The notes under the pieces: generated by a model | What the model saw: only the letters and a program-made list of their open reading frames with translations | Told to the model about the DNA's origin: nothing | Database searches by the model: none | Assembly (NCBI GenBank): GCA_020747065.1 | Contig: JAGMVK010000015.1 | Coordinates: forward strand, 496,001 to 560,000 | Direction of reading: 5' to 3' | DNA from: Cadophora sp. MPI-SDFR-AT-0126 | Taxonomy: Eukaryota > Ascomycota > Leotiomycetes > Helotiales > Ploettnerulaceae | Length of the DNA stretch: 64,000 bases | Made by a program: the position numbers and the translations under genes | In this document: positions 23,994-34,819 of the stretch, piece by piece | How the letters are laid out: each line of letters starts with the position of its first letter | How positions within the stretch are numbered: position 1 is the stretch's first letter

Positions 23994-25153
23994 CGTACAG
24001 GTCCCTTATGCGCGAGGCTGAGCAATGGGATGAGATAGCTTCATGTCACCGGCAAACTTGTAGCCTTCAGCGCGACACAGATAAGTATGTTTGGAATGCT
24101 CTGGCTGTTGTGTTCATTGGCAACACACAAAATCGATGTGAGGGAAAACCAGCTGCTTGCGGGAGGTTTGTAGCGATCAGGACTCAAGTTTGGTTTTTTC
24201 TGGATCGTCGATGCTTATGGCCCCCAATTGAAGCTGAGCGCAAGGGTTGCCAGCCGCAGTCTGTATCAGCAAATCACGCTTAAAACTGCCCATGCCGGTA
24301 ATTTTTCGTGACCATTCGGGACACTGACAGAAGGAGGCGTCTGCCGGGAATGCTTATTAGGAAGAGCTTCTCTAGCCCCCAGAACTTGATAGGTGGAAAC
24401 ATAGGGTTGGATGAACTTTCTGTCCAACAAAGGCGCGACCCGTGTCAGTGATTCGTGATGCATCGATGTCAATTGATTCGTTTGCGGCACGACCCGACCC
24501 TAGTATCAGCGGGCCTTGTATGAATTCGTTCACCAGTGTTATAATTGACCAATAAGATGCCCCTCTCCGCTAATTCAACTGTCTTTCCTATCAATCAACC
24601 AGAATCTTAGAGAACGACTCATACTAGACTTAACTAACTATTTCCTCTTTTTCCCTGCATCTACTAATTGTCCACACAGAATACTTGTACGCTGCCCATC
24701 ACACCATGTCACAATCCTTCAATATTGTTATCCATCTAAATAAAATAAACACTCAGAAAAGGAGACGCAGGGACAGAGGGCGATCAAAAGTCTCCCGAAA
24801 TTGCCGAGAAACGGTAAGTTGCTTGTTTGAGACGATACTCGAATTACTTCAGAGATTACGTTTGTTGAACATCGTACCCCCTGAGACGTCATGAGTGATG
24901 TTATGAAGACTTAGCTACCCCTTTCTCCAAGCGAAAGAACCCTACCTCACGAGGTCTGCGCAACACACTAGGTGTCTTGGTTCAAGCAAGAGGTAGAATA
25001 AAGCTGAATAATGTCTATAATGCAAAGATATCCGAAATTTTCACTCACTACAAATCAAGCCTTGCTCAACCGCTCAACACTGGCCTCCTCAAAGGCATGC
25101 AAACAAAACACGAAATTAAGCGAGAACGCAACCCAACGACTTCTCAAGCTACT
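23994..25153. other. Intergenic, upstream of the ankyrin gene
   Basis: It holds the ankyrin promoter and a stretch without recognisable genes. Short frames on both strands have no motif. Confidence 0.5.
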
Positions 25154-25635
25154 TTACACCCCAGAATCATCCTGCACAACATCATCATCACTCTGATACG
25201 TATCCTAGTTTGCACACGTGCTATTGATACTCGTGAGATCTATCAACCCGCTCGTCTCAGATTCTCTCTCAAGAAGTTGCAATGCGAAGCCTTTAGCTGT
25301 ATGCCATGCGATATGACAGTGCATGAGACAATCCTAGTCCTGTCTACGTCCCCAACTTTACCCCAAAATAAAGAACAGAGGAAAAGGAGGGTTACACCAG
25401 GATTATCCGTATACATCGCAATAACCAAAAACCCACTCGCCGGAAGCATCGCCACATCTCTCCTCGGCGCATCAGTCACCGTAAGCTCGGTAGCCGTCAA
25501 ATAAGTCCCCGCCCCACTCGCCAGGTCCCAAAAGTCAAAAGTCATGGTCGTGTAAATGAATCGGGTGAGCCTGCGCAAATGTGGTTTTGATATCGAAATA
25601 TACCCATTGATCCGCCGTTGCGAGCTGGATGACAT
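25154..25635 (-). pseudogene. Multicopper oxidase (laccase-like) C-terminal remnant
   Basis: The minus strand encodes the last part of a laccase-type multicopper oxidase: WVYFDIKTTFAQ, the copper motif HPIHLH, then APRRDVAMLPASGF, TDNPG, and after a probable intron the second copper motif MHCHIAWHTAKGFALQLLE, ending VQDDSGV. Breaks: a 7-bp tandem duplication (GACTTTTGACTTTT, near 25534-25547) shifts the frame and creates TGA in HDFW. A TAG at 25205 replaces what is usually Trp in the TCxNW tail. Everything upstream of the domain is missing; similarity stops near 25635, directly beside the tRNA-derived repeat. Not functional as it stands. Confidence 0.8.
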
Positions 25636-25642
25636 GTTGAAT

Positions 25643-25838
25643 GAGATAAATCAATTAACAATGGGAGTTTAGGTTCAAGTCCTGCAGTTGTCGACTTGAA
25701 AAACCCATGGCCGTTTCTAAATCGGAAACGATTTTTTAGTCGTCTCACTTTTATTTCTTAGCCACACATGGCATAATTGAGGCCCGCGCAGGGATAAATT
25801 TTTTAGGGCTGGTTTGGTACCGCCGTTTTGCCGCCAAT
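25643..25838 (+). repeat. tRNA-Ser-derived SINE-like repeat, copy 3 (partial)
   Basis: It starts GAGATAAATCAATTAACA and continues with AGTTTAGGTTCAAGTCCTGC and the tRNA-Ser 3' end. The body is divergent at first, then rejoins the family at GGGATAAATTTTTTAGG, CTGGTTTGGTACCGCC and TTTTGCCGCC. It directly abuts the laccase remnant. Confidence 0.6.
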
Positions 25839-27666
25839 TAATTATCTGTCACGTCATGCCCCTCATGTAATTCTGCAGATGTCTTCTTTTTCGATGTAAA
25901 GTTTTAGTTCTGTTTATTTCCGTCTTTTTATTCGGTCTCTCTTTATTGGGTCGCTCTTTATTCGCTCTCTCTTTATTCGCTCTCTCTGCGCTGCCTATTA
26001 CTTCCATTTCGGCTTACCCTAGGGCGTAGGTCCTCTCCAAGGTCACTACGACTGATCAATGAAGTACTACTGCAATCCAAGTGCTCAGACCGGAGCTTAG
26101 AACAATTCCCAGCTGACATCTATCTCATCAGGGCACTGCTTTGAGAATACAGCCGGCTCGAAAGTATCTTACTCTTGGAAATTAATCTCAAAAACTCCAT
26201 CGCGTTAGAATCTCAAACTTTCATACTCTCAGGCTTCGGTTCATTATCGGCTTAGCAACATGAGGATTATGGAACCCATCAAAAATCTGCAAAGAGGTAC
26301 ACGCGTGGGTGCCTGATTCTTCCTGAGTAAGACGAGGGCGATTTGTTGATGCATCGAGCGGTGGAGTAGTGGAGCGAGGGAACGAGCAAGGCGATGGAGC
26401 TCTCCAGGTCTCCATGGTCAGATCCAGTGTTTCCCCAGTACTCAGTGGACCTCAGACTCGGTCGTTCGGTTGCAGCTTTCCGACTAACGCAACATCGCCG
26501 TCTCGGGTCTCGATTTCAAGAAGACAGTATGAATCCGAGCATGTTTGGATATGCAAAATGATTGAGCAAGAGGAACACGTTCCTCGCTTGAGAGTTGCTC
26601 TGAGAACCAGTTGCAATTGTTTCTTCATCGCTTAGCATGTGTGCTCTGACCAGCTGCCTCGCACGTAAGTTATGTCAACACAGCAGAATTGCGGGATGAA
26701 GGCTTTGATCGGGTTTCACGCCGCTGCAGAAATGAGCACGTTTCGTAAACTCAATTGACCGTTCGGCTGGTCGGGAACACTTTGCCTTTCCAGGATGAAG
26801 CATTCTCGTCGAATGTCAAACTTCGGGCAGGTACCGCGATCGATCCGAGGACCTCCAGGCAGCAGCATTCTTTGAGTTCGCTGCACTGTCCGCTTGAGCA
26901 AGGTCAAACCTAGAGCTTTCCAATCGTGTGTCTCGCCTGTTGAGAAATTGGTCGATCATATGCTCGTACGAATATGTTGTCGAGTGGCCGCCATGCGTGG
27001 TATATTGTCCTAGCTACTGTTGAGAAGCTTGGTAGTGTTGGGCTTTCGTACGGACACACTGAACAGCGAAGACCAAAGATAATAAAGATCCCGTCGGATG
27101 GCAAACTCAAAACTCAACAATGACCGCTCCGGTAGTGTCTTAGCAAGTGCACTCCTTCGATTGAGCCACTGCTTGACGGGAGGTGTGCCTAATGAGACAG
27201 GTAAGACAGGTGAGAACGGCGATGAATACCTCTTCGAAGGGTGAAAAATGACTTACCTATACCGCTCACATTGTATTGTATCCAGATTCATTGAATTTGA
27301 AGAATGCCAGCTTGAGAATTGAGGAGCAGGCGCAAGAAGTATATAAGGAAGGAAATGGCTGCCTATGTGATTCGTACCCACAGTAGGCAGCACTGGGCAC
27401 GTGAGGTCTCATGGTCTGAACGGTGTAAGTCCTGCCTTTGATCGACACCTGAACAAGTGGTGCTGAAGCATAGTGAAGATAGTGACGTATCAATGTTGAC
27501 TTATGAATGGTATTTGACCGGAACGCGTACAATTGCTGATCTGATCAAGAAAAGTTCATTAGCGGATATCACGCGGACAACCATCGGTACCATGTAATCG
27601 GTATCTGATACCGACTAAATCGACATCTCAATATGTAACATACCCTTTCTTGATACTAAGCTCAAC
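25839..27666. other. Intergenic, no supported gene
   Basis: About 1.8 kb. It holds a short imperfect 15-bp tandem repeat near 25924-25989 and unrelated short frames with no motif. Confidence 0.5.
25924..25989. repeat. Imperfect tandem repeat, about 15-bp unit, four copies
   Basis: The unit resembles CTCTTTATTCGGTCT and is repeated about four times with substitutions. Non-coding. Confidence 0.75.
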
Positions 27667-28596
27667 TCAAGCAGTTCGTAACGAAATCCATTCATGAACA
27701 TCCAACACCGCCCTCGCAAACTCCTCGGGCCTCTCCATCGGCATCGCATGCCCACAATCCACCAGCTTCCTCTCATGTCTCCCTCCAAACATGCTCCCAT
27801 GCCCTTCGGATCCCCCAGGCTTCAACGGGTCCCTCATCCCATCAATAGTCACACACGGAATCTCAATCCTCGGTCGTCCAGCCAGCCTCCTCTCCAGCCC
27901 CTCCAAGTCCTCATACCCTTCCTGATTTCCAAACGAATGCCGATAAATACTCACCACCACATCAACCCAATCCTTCCCCTCCCAGCTCGCCGCCGCACGT
28001 TCGAACACGCTCTCGTCAAACCTCCATGTCGGACTCCATTGTTCCCACAGCAGTCTACAGAAGGCTTTCCGGTCCGAGGCGAGGCATCGTCGGCCACGCT
28101 CGCTTTGGAACAGGTGCTGATACCACATCACGGCTTCTAGTTGCGGGGTGGCCGGTTCGTTGTGAGCTGAGATGTCGTAGATATCATATCCGGCGTAACT
28201 GACCAAAGCAGATACTCGCTCAGGCCACAAAGCAGCAACGACGCAGGAGGCGAGACCGCCCCAGTCGAAACCTCCAAGTATTGCTTTCTCGATACCTAGA
28301 GCATCGAGGAGAGCGAGGAGGTCGGAGCCGAGTGCCGCTTGTTGGTTAATGCTGGTGGCCGAACCTGTACTCGCGCTCGTGGTCTTTGGGGTGAGAATAC
28401 ATGTCGGTGTAAAGCCTCGTAGGTAGGGTACTATGACGCGAGCTCCTTGGGATGTCAGGACGGGGATGACTTCGTCAAATGCGGCTGGTGAGTACGGGAA
28501 GCCGTGGGAGAGGATGACGGGCCAGCCGGTGGAAGGTCCATGTTCGTGGTAGGCGATCTCCAGGTGAGGTGTGAGGACGGTTTTGTATGAAGCCAT
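27667..28596 (-). CDS. Alpha/beta hydrolase, epoxide hydrolase/haloalkane dehalogenase type
   Basis: Single exon, 309 aa, usual family length and no signal peptide, so probably cytosolic. The oxyanion motif is HGFPYS (about residue 31-36). The nucleophile elbow is GGFDWGG with Asp111 in place of the Ser of lipases, which points to the epoxide-hydrolase/dehalogenase branch. The acid is probably the Asp in DGMRDPLK near residue 250, and His283 lies in CGHAMPMERPEEF. The cap region holds the WYQHLFQ segment. The ATG at 28596 starts an open frame directly in family register (MASYKTVLTPHLEIAYHE). The substrate cannot be deduced. The gene faces away from the bZIP gene on the same strand and there is no sign of an operon-like unit. 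Confidence 0.9.
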   Translation of the reverse strand: MASYKTVLTPHLEIAYHEHGPSTGWPVILSHGFPYSPAAFDEVIPVLTSQGARVIVPYLRGFTPTCILTPKTTSASTGSATSINQQAALGSDLLALLDALGIEKAILGGFDWGGLASCVVAALWPERVSALVSYAGYDIYDISAHNEPATPQLEAVMWYQHLFQSERGRRCLASDRKAFCRLLWEQWSPTWRFDESVFERAAASWEGKDWVDVVVSIYRHSFGNQEGYEDLEGLERRLAGRPRIEIPCVTIDGMRDPLKPGGSEGHGSMFGGRHERKLVDCGHAMPMERPEEFARAVLDVHEWISLRTA

Positions 28597-29073
28597 GATG
28601 ACTTGACTGGTGTTTGGTGTGCATTCAAGAAACCGAGGTGAGTGAAATATGTCGCTGGAGAGCTGGATGGAATTGAGCCGGCCGGTTGCTACTTACGTGT
28701 GGAGAATGGGTTGATGCGGGGTATACAACAATGACTTCTCAAATTGCAGAGACCAATCCTCGAAATTCCAGGGGCTTCGATGCCTAAGTCATTGATATAT
28801 ACGCTGATCGTCAAACCCAACTTCGTGTGTTGACATGAGAGAAAGCCGATTACCTCATCCGGGACATCCTGTTTCTTAGGTCAGCATTCCACCCTCCTCG
28901 TTTGGCCAATATTCCTCAAGTTGCTGCAAAATTGCCTCGAAAAAGCGCAACCATCATCACTACCAGAATTCCTGATCTGTTTCAATCCCGTTGATCTCGT
29001 GTCGCGCACATTCAACGGCAAGGAAAAATGGCTGATCTTTAAAAGCGTTCATTGCTACAAGTGTCAAGAATTG
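28597..29073. other. Intergenic between hydrolase and bZIP gene
   Basis: It contains the hydrolase promoter and the bZIP 3' UTR. The one frame seen here is antisense to the bZIP C-terminus. Confidence 0.5.
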
Positions 29074-29974
29074 CTAGACGTTGTTTCCCTCATCCTCAGT
29101 CGCCCCCAATTTCTTTCTCAACCCAACAATCTCCCTGTTAAGAATCTCATTAATCTTCGTCAAACTATCCACCTTCTCCTGCAAATCCTTCGCAACCTGA
29201 TTTCTGCGCTCCCGAAATCGATGCTGTGAGTTGCGGTTCTGTTCGCGACGTCTCTGTACTCAAATCAGCATCTGAAGCATAGAAAGTTACGAAGGGAATC
29301 GGATAAAGCAACTAACCTGTTTCGCATTCAACATGCGCCGGAACTCCGAACTATCGCTGCTGTCAAGTTCAAGACTGCTGCGCTCGCAGGATGGCGACCT
29401 TCTCGAAGTACTCGTCACGCTGCTTCCCCTCGTCATAGGGGTGACACTCGTTGCTGGCGATGATACATCTTCTGCGGATGTAGATAGGGAGTATAATCCC
29501 AAGCTCGTAGCCACAGGTGAGATGTAAATCATTGCATCGAAGGCGTTATTCGGCGATGTGTAGCAGGCATCGTTATCAACCGAGCCATGTAGCCAAGTAT
29601 CGACTGCATCGTAGTGGCGAGTTTGGAGGCTCTGGAATTCGGTACTGTCAACTGCTTGGGGTAGCCATGTGCCGTTATCGGCAGCGGTGGCGGTGGAGGT
29701 GAAGGAGACGCAGATGCAGAGATCGGTGCTAAGACCATCGTCGAAGCGGGGACGCTGGCAAAACGAACACCAGACGGATTCGATGTCGAAGAGGCTGAGG
29801 TTTTCACTGTCTGGCTTGATGTGGCAAGTGTCTCCGGCCTATCAGACAGTTAGTACGGTCAGGAACTGCAGATTGATTTCTGTTGTCTTTGGTCTTGACT
29901 GAACGTACTAGCTGCATTTGTACTGTGGCGCTTTGCATGTTCTGAATCTCGTGATTGGGGCGAAAGTAGTTCAT
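29074..29974 (-). CDS. bZIP transcription factor
   Basis: Three exons: 29974-29909, 29838-29317 and 29253-29074; phase 0 at both junctions, 255 aa. The C-terminal basic region is RRREQNRNSQHRFRERRNQV, with the conserved N-x-x-S-Q-x-x-F-R pattern (usual fungal form N-x-x-A-Q-x-x-F-R). It leads into a leucine zipper (LQEKVDSLTKINEIL, then IVGLRKKL). The N-terminus has acidic Ser/Thr-rich stretches and a Cys pair (WCSFCQ) without a known fold. The start is the first ATG in frame; a stop lies just upstream. It is a nuclear DNA-binding regulator; the position near a laccase remnant and hydrolase does not identify a target. Substituting Ser for the usual Ala in the basic region is mildly unusual. 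Confidence 0.88.
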
Positions 29975-30783
29975 GTTGATGATTTGCTGGTGATCAAAAT
30001 GATGGATCTCGGAACTCTGTGCTGTCAAGTTGACGTTGCTGTATGAAGACTTATTTGATCAAAAGCTTGGTACAGTTCTTTCAGGCTTGAAGAAGATGAA
30101 GCTGATGAACTGTGCTCTGAACTGAAGAAACATCTCCAAGCAGTGCAGAACAACATCTTCATATATTTCTTTACAACGAGCCTGCGAATGCCATTAACCA
30201 CATCTCGAAACATCATCGTCATTTCTGACGTTCTTGATATCTCTGAAAAGGGAACATTAACAAACTCTTTCGCAGACTAAGCAGCGACGCTGATTGGGCA
30301 ATCTCAGATCTCATTTGGGCCAAGTGCGTGTATTTGAGTTCTTCGCATAGACAACTTGATTGGACAAACAGAGTACGTCGACGAAGACCTCGAACATGAC
30401 CTCAAAAGTCAAAGATTCCGTCGTCGGAAAGTGATGGAGTCTAAAGTCTTCAATTCCCTAAAAAGTGCAAGTGTTTAGCTTTTAGATCCACCTCAACTCA
30501 ATCTCGCGAATCAACACCTCTCGCTTAGCTGCATGTTGATTAGTGATGTAGGAAAACCTTGCTGACAGTGGGATTATGTTACTGGTGCGGGAAAGGTACG
30601 GAAGACAACTACCCAATGCGAAGCTGTCTTTCAGAACCACAGCACTATTCTCAATCAGGTCTATAGGTGAACCAATCAACGGCAAAGGCGTTTTCCTCAC
30701 ATATCTTGCCCGGTCCCATATGTCTTCATCAGGACTCATATGCAAATTACCTACGTACTTGTCGATGGTATCCAACGTAACTT
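29975..30783. other. Intergenic between divergent bZIP and Fungal_trans_2 genes
   Basis: Shared divergent promoter space of about 800 bp. A 97-codon minus-strand frame (30482-30775) looks protein-like but has no motif and would overlap the promoter of the right-hand gene. I do not call it. Confidence 0.45.
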
Positions 30784-32485
30784 ATGGCCCCTCTGGAATC
30801 TGCAGGTACCGGTATGTGTCCAGCCCTTTATCGTGACTTTTCTTCCCCTGCCCTTTGCGTCCCTATCCTACGGTCCCTCTCATTGGCTAACCAAAATTCT
30901 GTTTCCGGCTTAGCACTCACCCTGCAACCTCGCGCATCCGTGACGTTCGAGTTCATCGATGTCGAGGATAAGGATGCACGTCGTAAGGCTAGATCACACG
31001 TCATTCGTGAGGCAAAGCAAAGACAGAAACTTGAGACTTTGCGGTACCAAAAGAATAGGGAGGGGAGCAAGCGATCCTTGGCGCCGTCCATAATCAGGAC
31101 GAAACCTGTCCAGCCCACTGAACAAGAGACGACTCAGATTCAGAACAGCCTTGTGGCTAAGAACGCCGTAAACTTCCTGCCTTCGATAAATACCGTTTTG
31201 GAGGGATTAGTAGATCCATTTAATCAATTTCCCGTGAAGTTGACTTCGGGTAAAGACTTGGGCTTGGTGGATCATTGTAGGTTCTATCGCACACTGGGCT
31301 GTTTGCCAGAAAACTAAAACAGCGGTATAGACTACACTACTTTTCGACCCAAGCCATTCTTGTTATCAGATTGCGACTATACACCTGTAAAGGAATTGAT
31401 GCTTCAGGTTTCCATGCAAGATGCCGCTTCTTTCCTCGTCATCGTTTCCGGCGCTGCGTATGACATTGCACTCCGTTCCGGGAGACCTCAGTCCCAGCAG
31501 AGCATCGAGTATAAATCGCAAGCCATGACGCTAGTAAACAAGCGAATGGCCGTTTCGCATTCATTTTTTACGGATGGCACGATCAATGCTTGTTCGATGT
31601 TTGCTGGCACAGAAGTATGTTCTACCTTCATCCAGGTCTTGACGGTTGGATACTAATTTGATCATCGTGCAGCTTCTATTCGGCACTCCCGCAACATTCA
31701 ACACGCACATGGACGGCGTAATGGAAATGCTAAAATCGCGAGGCGGGTATGAAAAGTTACAAGAAAGAAACCCTCTCCTCGCCTCCCTCCTCGCATGGCA
31801 TGATTTTGCCGGTGCCGCAGCACTAGCCTGCCATCGCAGATTCGCATTCACGAGTTGTGATCCGCACGGCACATCATTGTCTCTCAAACCCATTGAATAC
31901 ACCGCTCCGTTCAACATACCTCGTGACACTCTACCACCAAATTACACGCTTTACGATGACCTGATGATCTTGCTTGGGAATCTGGAGAATGCTACGACGT
32001 TGATTCGTACTAAGAGTATGGATAGAGCAAAGATGGAACAACATACGAGCTTTGTAGCGAAACTGAATTCGGATCTTATCCGGATTCTGTCTCCTTCCAC
32101 GAGCGAAACGACGCCGTTTCGGCGGTTCATGATTGAAGATTCGTTCCGTATTGCTTGTTTGATATACATCAGTGCCATCTGCAGGGGTTACGAGAACTGG
32201 GACCTTCAGACGAATTTGACGATTGACGAATTGAAAGGAGCGTTGTTGGATGACTCCCAGCCGTGGAGTGGACCGATGGAGATGTTGGTCAGGTTTTTGC
32301 TGAGTGGTGGGAAAGCGCAGAGTCAGAGGACGGTGCACTATGTTGAGCAGCTGATGAAGATGTTTGTAGCGCTGGACTGGATGCAGTGGAAGTGTATCAA
32401 GGATAAGCTCCTGTCGTATTTCTTGTCGGCGGAGATGTGTGCAGGGCCTTTGCAGGATTTGTGGAGATGTCGGATAGATTTATAG
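30784..32485 (+). CDS. Fungal_trans_2-type (zinc-cluster-family) transcription regulator lacking the cluster
   Basis: Four exons: 30784-30811, 30914-31276, 31331-31614 and 31673-32485; all phases close, 495 aa. After a short leader comes the typical start of this class, VTFEFIDVEDKDARRKARSHVIRE, with a basic stretch KQRQKLETLRYQK. The conserved DPFNQFPV motif then leads to the helical Fungal_trans_2-like region (MTLVNKRMA, FGTPATFNTHMDGVMEMLKSRGGYEKL, PLLASLLAWHDFAGA). No Cys6 zinc cluster is seen, which is common for this N-terminal form. Nuclear regulator of unknown targets. The acceptor of intron 2 (31330) is the better of two candidates, since the other leaves a stop. Confidence 0.85.
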
Positions 32486-33157
32486 ATGGATTGGTGGTGC
32501 TGATAGAAATAGGTTAGATGGGCATGCCATAAATCACAGTAGGACGGTAGTGCAAAGAAGGAAGTCTTTCTCAGCTCTGATGCAGGGAAAGTCAAAATCC
32601 CGATCTATCAAAGAGCCTTCCCCCCTAGGACGGATCAGGAAGAATGTGACATCCAATCATGCCAAGCGAAGGACTTGTAAGTACTCCACATCCAGCCTTA
32701 CTGTACCGCCGTGATCTCCGATTGAGCCTTGACCTTACTTCACCAACCTTGAATTAGCCTCCGCATATTGACTGACGCTTAACCAGATTGGGAAGAATGT
32801 TGTAGCCAATGAAAATAAGCGATCTCTACATCCCTCGTCAAAACTCTAGACAAAAAGAGAAATATATGATGTACAAATTGTGGATGAAGACGACATCTCA
32901 ATTTTTGACGGGCCTCCAATGGATAGACGTTAGGATTACGCTATCACAATGCTACGATTGAGCCAAGTGATGGGGCGAAGTTGATCTGGGCCATTAAATA
33001 CGGTGACAGACAATCCTGCTCGCAATGTGAACACCTGGATTCTCCGTCTTCCAAAACCAAAAGGAGAAAGAAAAATAAATCGACGAAACGCTGTTGGATT
33101 CTTGGTACTTTTCGATAATATTCGAACATCATCAATCAGTTTTTCCTCTAAAAGAAA
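32486..33157. other. Intergenic
   Basis: 3' UTR of the regulator and promoter of the next gene. No other feature seen. Confidence 0.5.
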
Positions 33158-34466
33158 ATGCCAACAATCTTCCTCACTGGCGCAACAGGCTATATCGGTG
33201 GCCACACGCTCCAGCTTATCACCGCCCAACATCCAGAGTGGTCCATAACCGCCTTGATACGATCAGCAACCCAAGCAAAGATAATTCAAGAGAAATTTCC
33301 TCTTGTTCGCGTGGTTGTGGGATGTTTTGAAGATGTCGATATAGTTGCGAAATGTGCTGCTGAGGCGGATGTAGTGTTAAGTATGTGTACTGTACCTCTA
33401 TTCGGGAGAAAATTTTGACCTTCTTCACTTGTTACTTGAACCCAGATCCAAATATTGGATGAGACTGATACTGATATTCACCGCAGACCTCGCCTCATCA
33501 CACCTCCCATCCAGCACACACATAATCGCCAACATGCCCTCTTCCCCCGAAAACACCACAACACCAACATTTATCCACCTCTCCTCCCTCGCCACCCTCC
33601 AAAACCACCCTCACGGCTACGGCAGGCCCTCATCTCTCATCTACAACGACAATGACCAACGCACACTTGCGAATCAGTTCTGCTCCAGCAGTGCGGAACA
33701 CGCTATCCGTTTAGCGGGGGAGCGACATGGCGTTGAGACTGTGACTGTGTGTATGGGGCTGGTGTATGGGATGGGGAGGGGAGCGGTGAGGAAGAGGGGG
33801 ACGACGGTGCCGGAGTTGATTGGGGCGGTGGTGGGGAGGGGGAGGGGGTTTGTGGTTGGTGAGGGGAGGAATGTGATGAGTTGTAAGTCATTCCTTTCTT
33901 TCCTTTTGGACATGCTTCCTATCCACTTACATTTGCTTTCATCGGTGCGGCTGGACACCAATAACTGACTGACTGATTGGCGTGAAACAGGTATACACAT
34001 CGACGACGTCGCATCCGCTCTCCTTACCCTCACCGACCACGCACTCAACACCCAACGAGCCAGCTCTCCAGCCACGCCCAACCCCAACCCACCTTCGACA
34101 TTCTACTTCCTCTCCTCTCCCTTCTCAATATCAATGCTCTCCCTAATCCACCTCATCACCACCGCCCTCTCAACCTCCCCTTCCAACACTATCCATGCCC
34201 TCCCATCCGAAATCGAACACCTCCCCCCAAACCACTCTACACAGATCCACCCCTGGGCGCCTCTCCTCTGGGGATCTAACTGCGTGGGCGAAGCATCGCT
34301 CCTGCACGAGTTAGGATGGAGAGCCAACGGTCCAGGTTTGCTGGATGTGCTGGAGGAGATGGTGGGGTTTGAAGTGGGGGTTTTGGGTGCGAGGGGGGAG
34401 GATGTGTGGTGTGCTTGGAAGAGGGATGTAAAGGCGAGGAGGGAAGAGGTTGGTGTGTGTTTTTGA
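33158..34466 (+). CDS. NAD(P)-binding epimerase/reductase-like protein (extended SDR)
   Basis: Three exons: 33158-33380, 33487-33882 and 33991-34466; 364 aa, phases closed. A Rossmann fold opens the protein: MPTIFLTGATGYIGG holds the TGATGYIGG dinucleotide motif (residues 7-15). Strand and helix ends RVVVGCFED and AEADVVLN follow family order. The middle has an unusually Pro/Thr/His-rich insertion. LVYGMGRGAVRKRGTTVPEL and the CIHIDDVASALLTL motif correspond to the conserved substrate-binding region of the YLL056C-like group. The canonical Y-x-x-x-K is not clear (GYGRPSSLIYNDND region), so catalysis is uncertain. Cytosolic, substrate unknown. Confidence 0.85.
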
Positions 34467-34819
34467 GGTTGTGATGAGATGGACAGGGAAGTGGGAACTT
34501 GGGTAACAGGATAAGGTGACGAGAAGGTTGGGAATCGTGCTGGTACTAGTGGCCGAGAAGCAGAAATAGAATTGAACTACATGGTATATAGATAAATGGC
34601 AAGACACACAAAAGACTCGCTAAATCAGCTGGCGGGTGGCTCAGTCGGGTATGAGAAGGGAGCCACAAAGAATATGTCCTTTTCGCGCCCCGTTCGTTTT
34701 GCAATCCACGCAATGCAAAAGTAAAGATAAACAGAAACACAGAGCCCTCCAGTACAGATGGCTCCGCCCTACTATGCAGCTTCGAAATCAAGAAACAGAC
34801 TCAAGCTCATCAATCATGA
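34467..34819. other. Intergenic between convergent genes
   Basis: Short convergent spacer with 3' UTRs of both neighbours; nothing else seen. Confidence 0.5.

Noticed and set aside
24977..25504. 175-codon plus-strand frame
   Set aside because: It is antisense to the laccase remnant, whose motifs are on the other strand.
30482..30775. 97-codon minus-strand frame between divergent genes
   Set aside because: Protein-like composition but no motif; would occupy the promoter of the neighbouring regulator.
31931..32338. 135-codon frame opposite the Fungal_trans_2 gene
   Set aside because: Shadow frame of a well supported exon.
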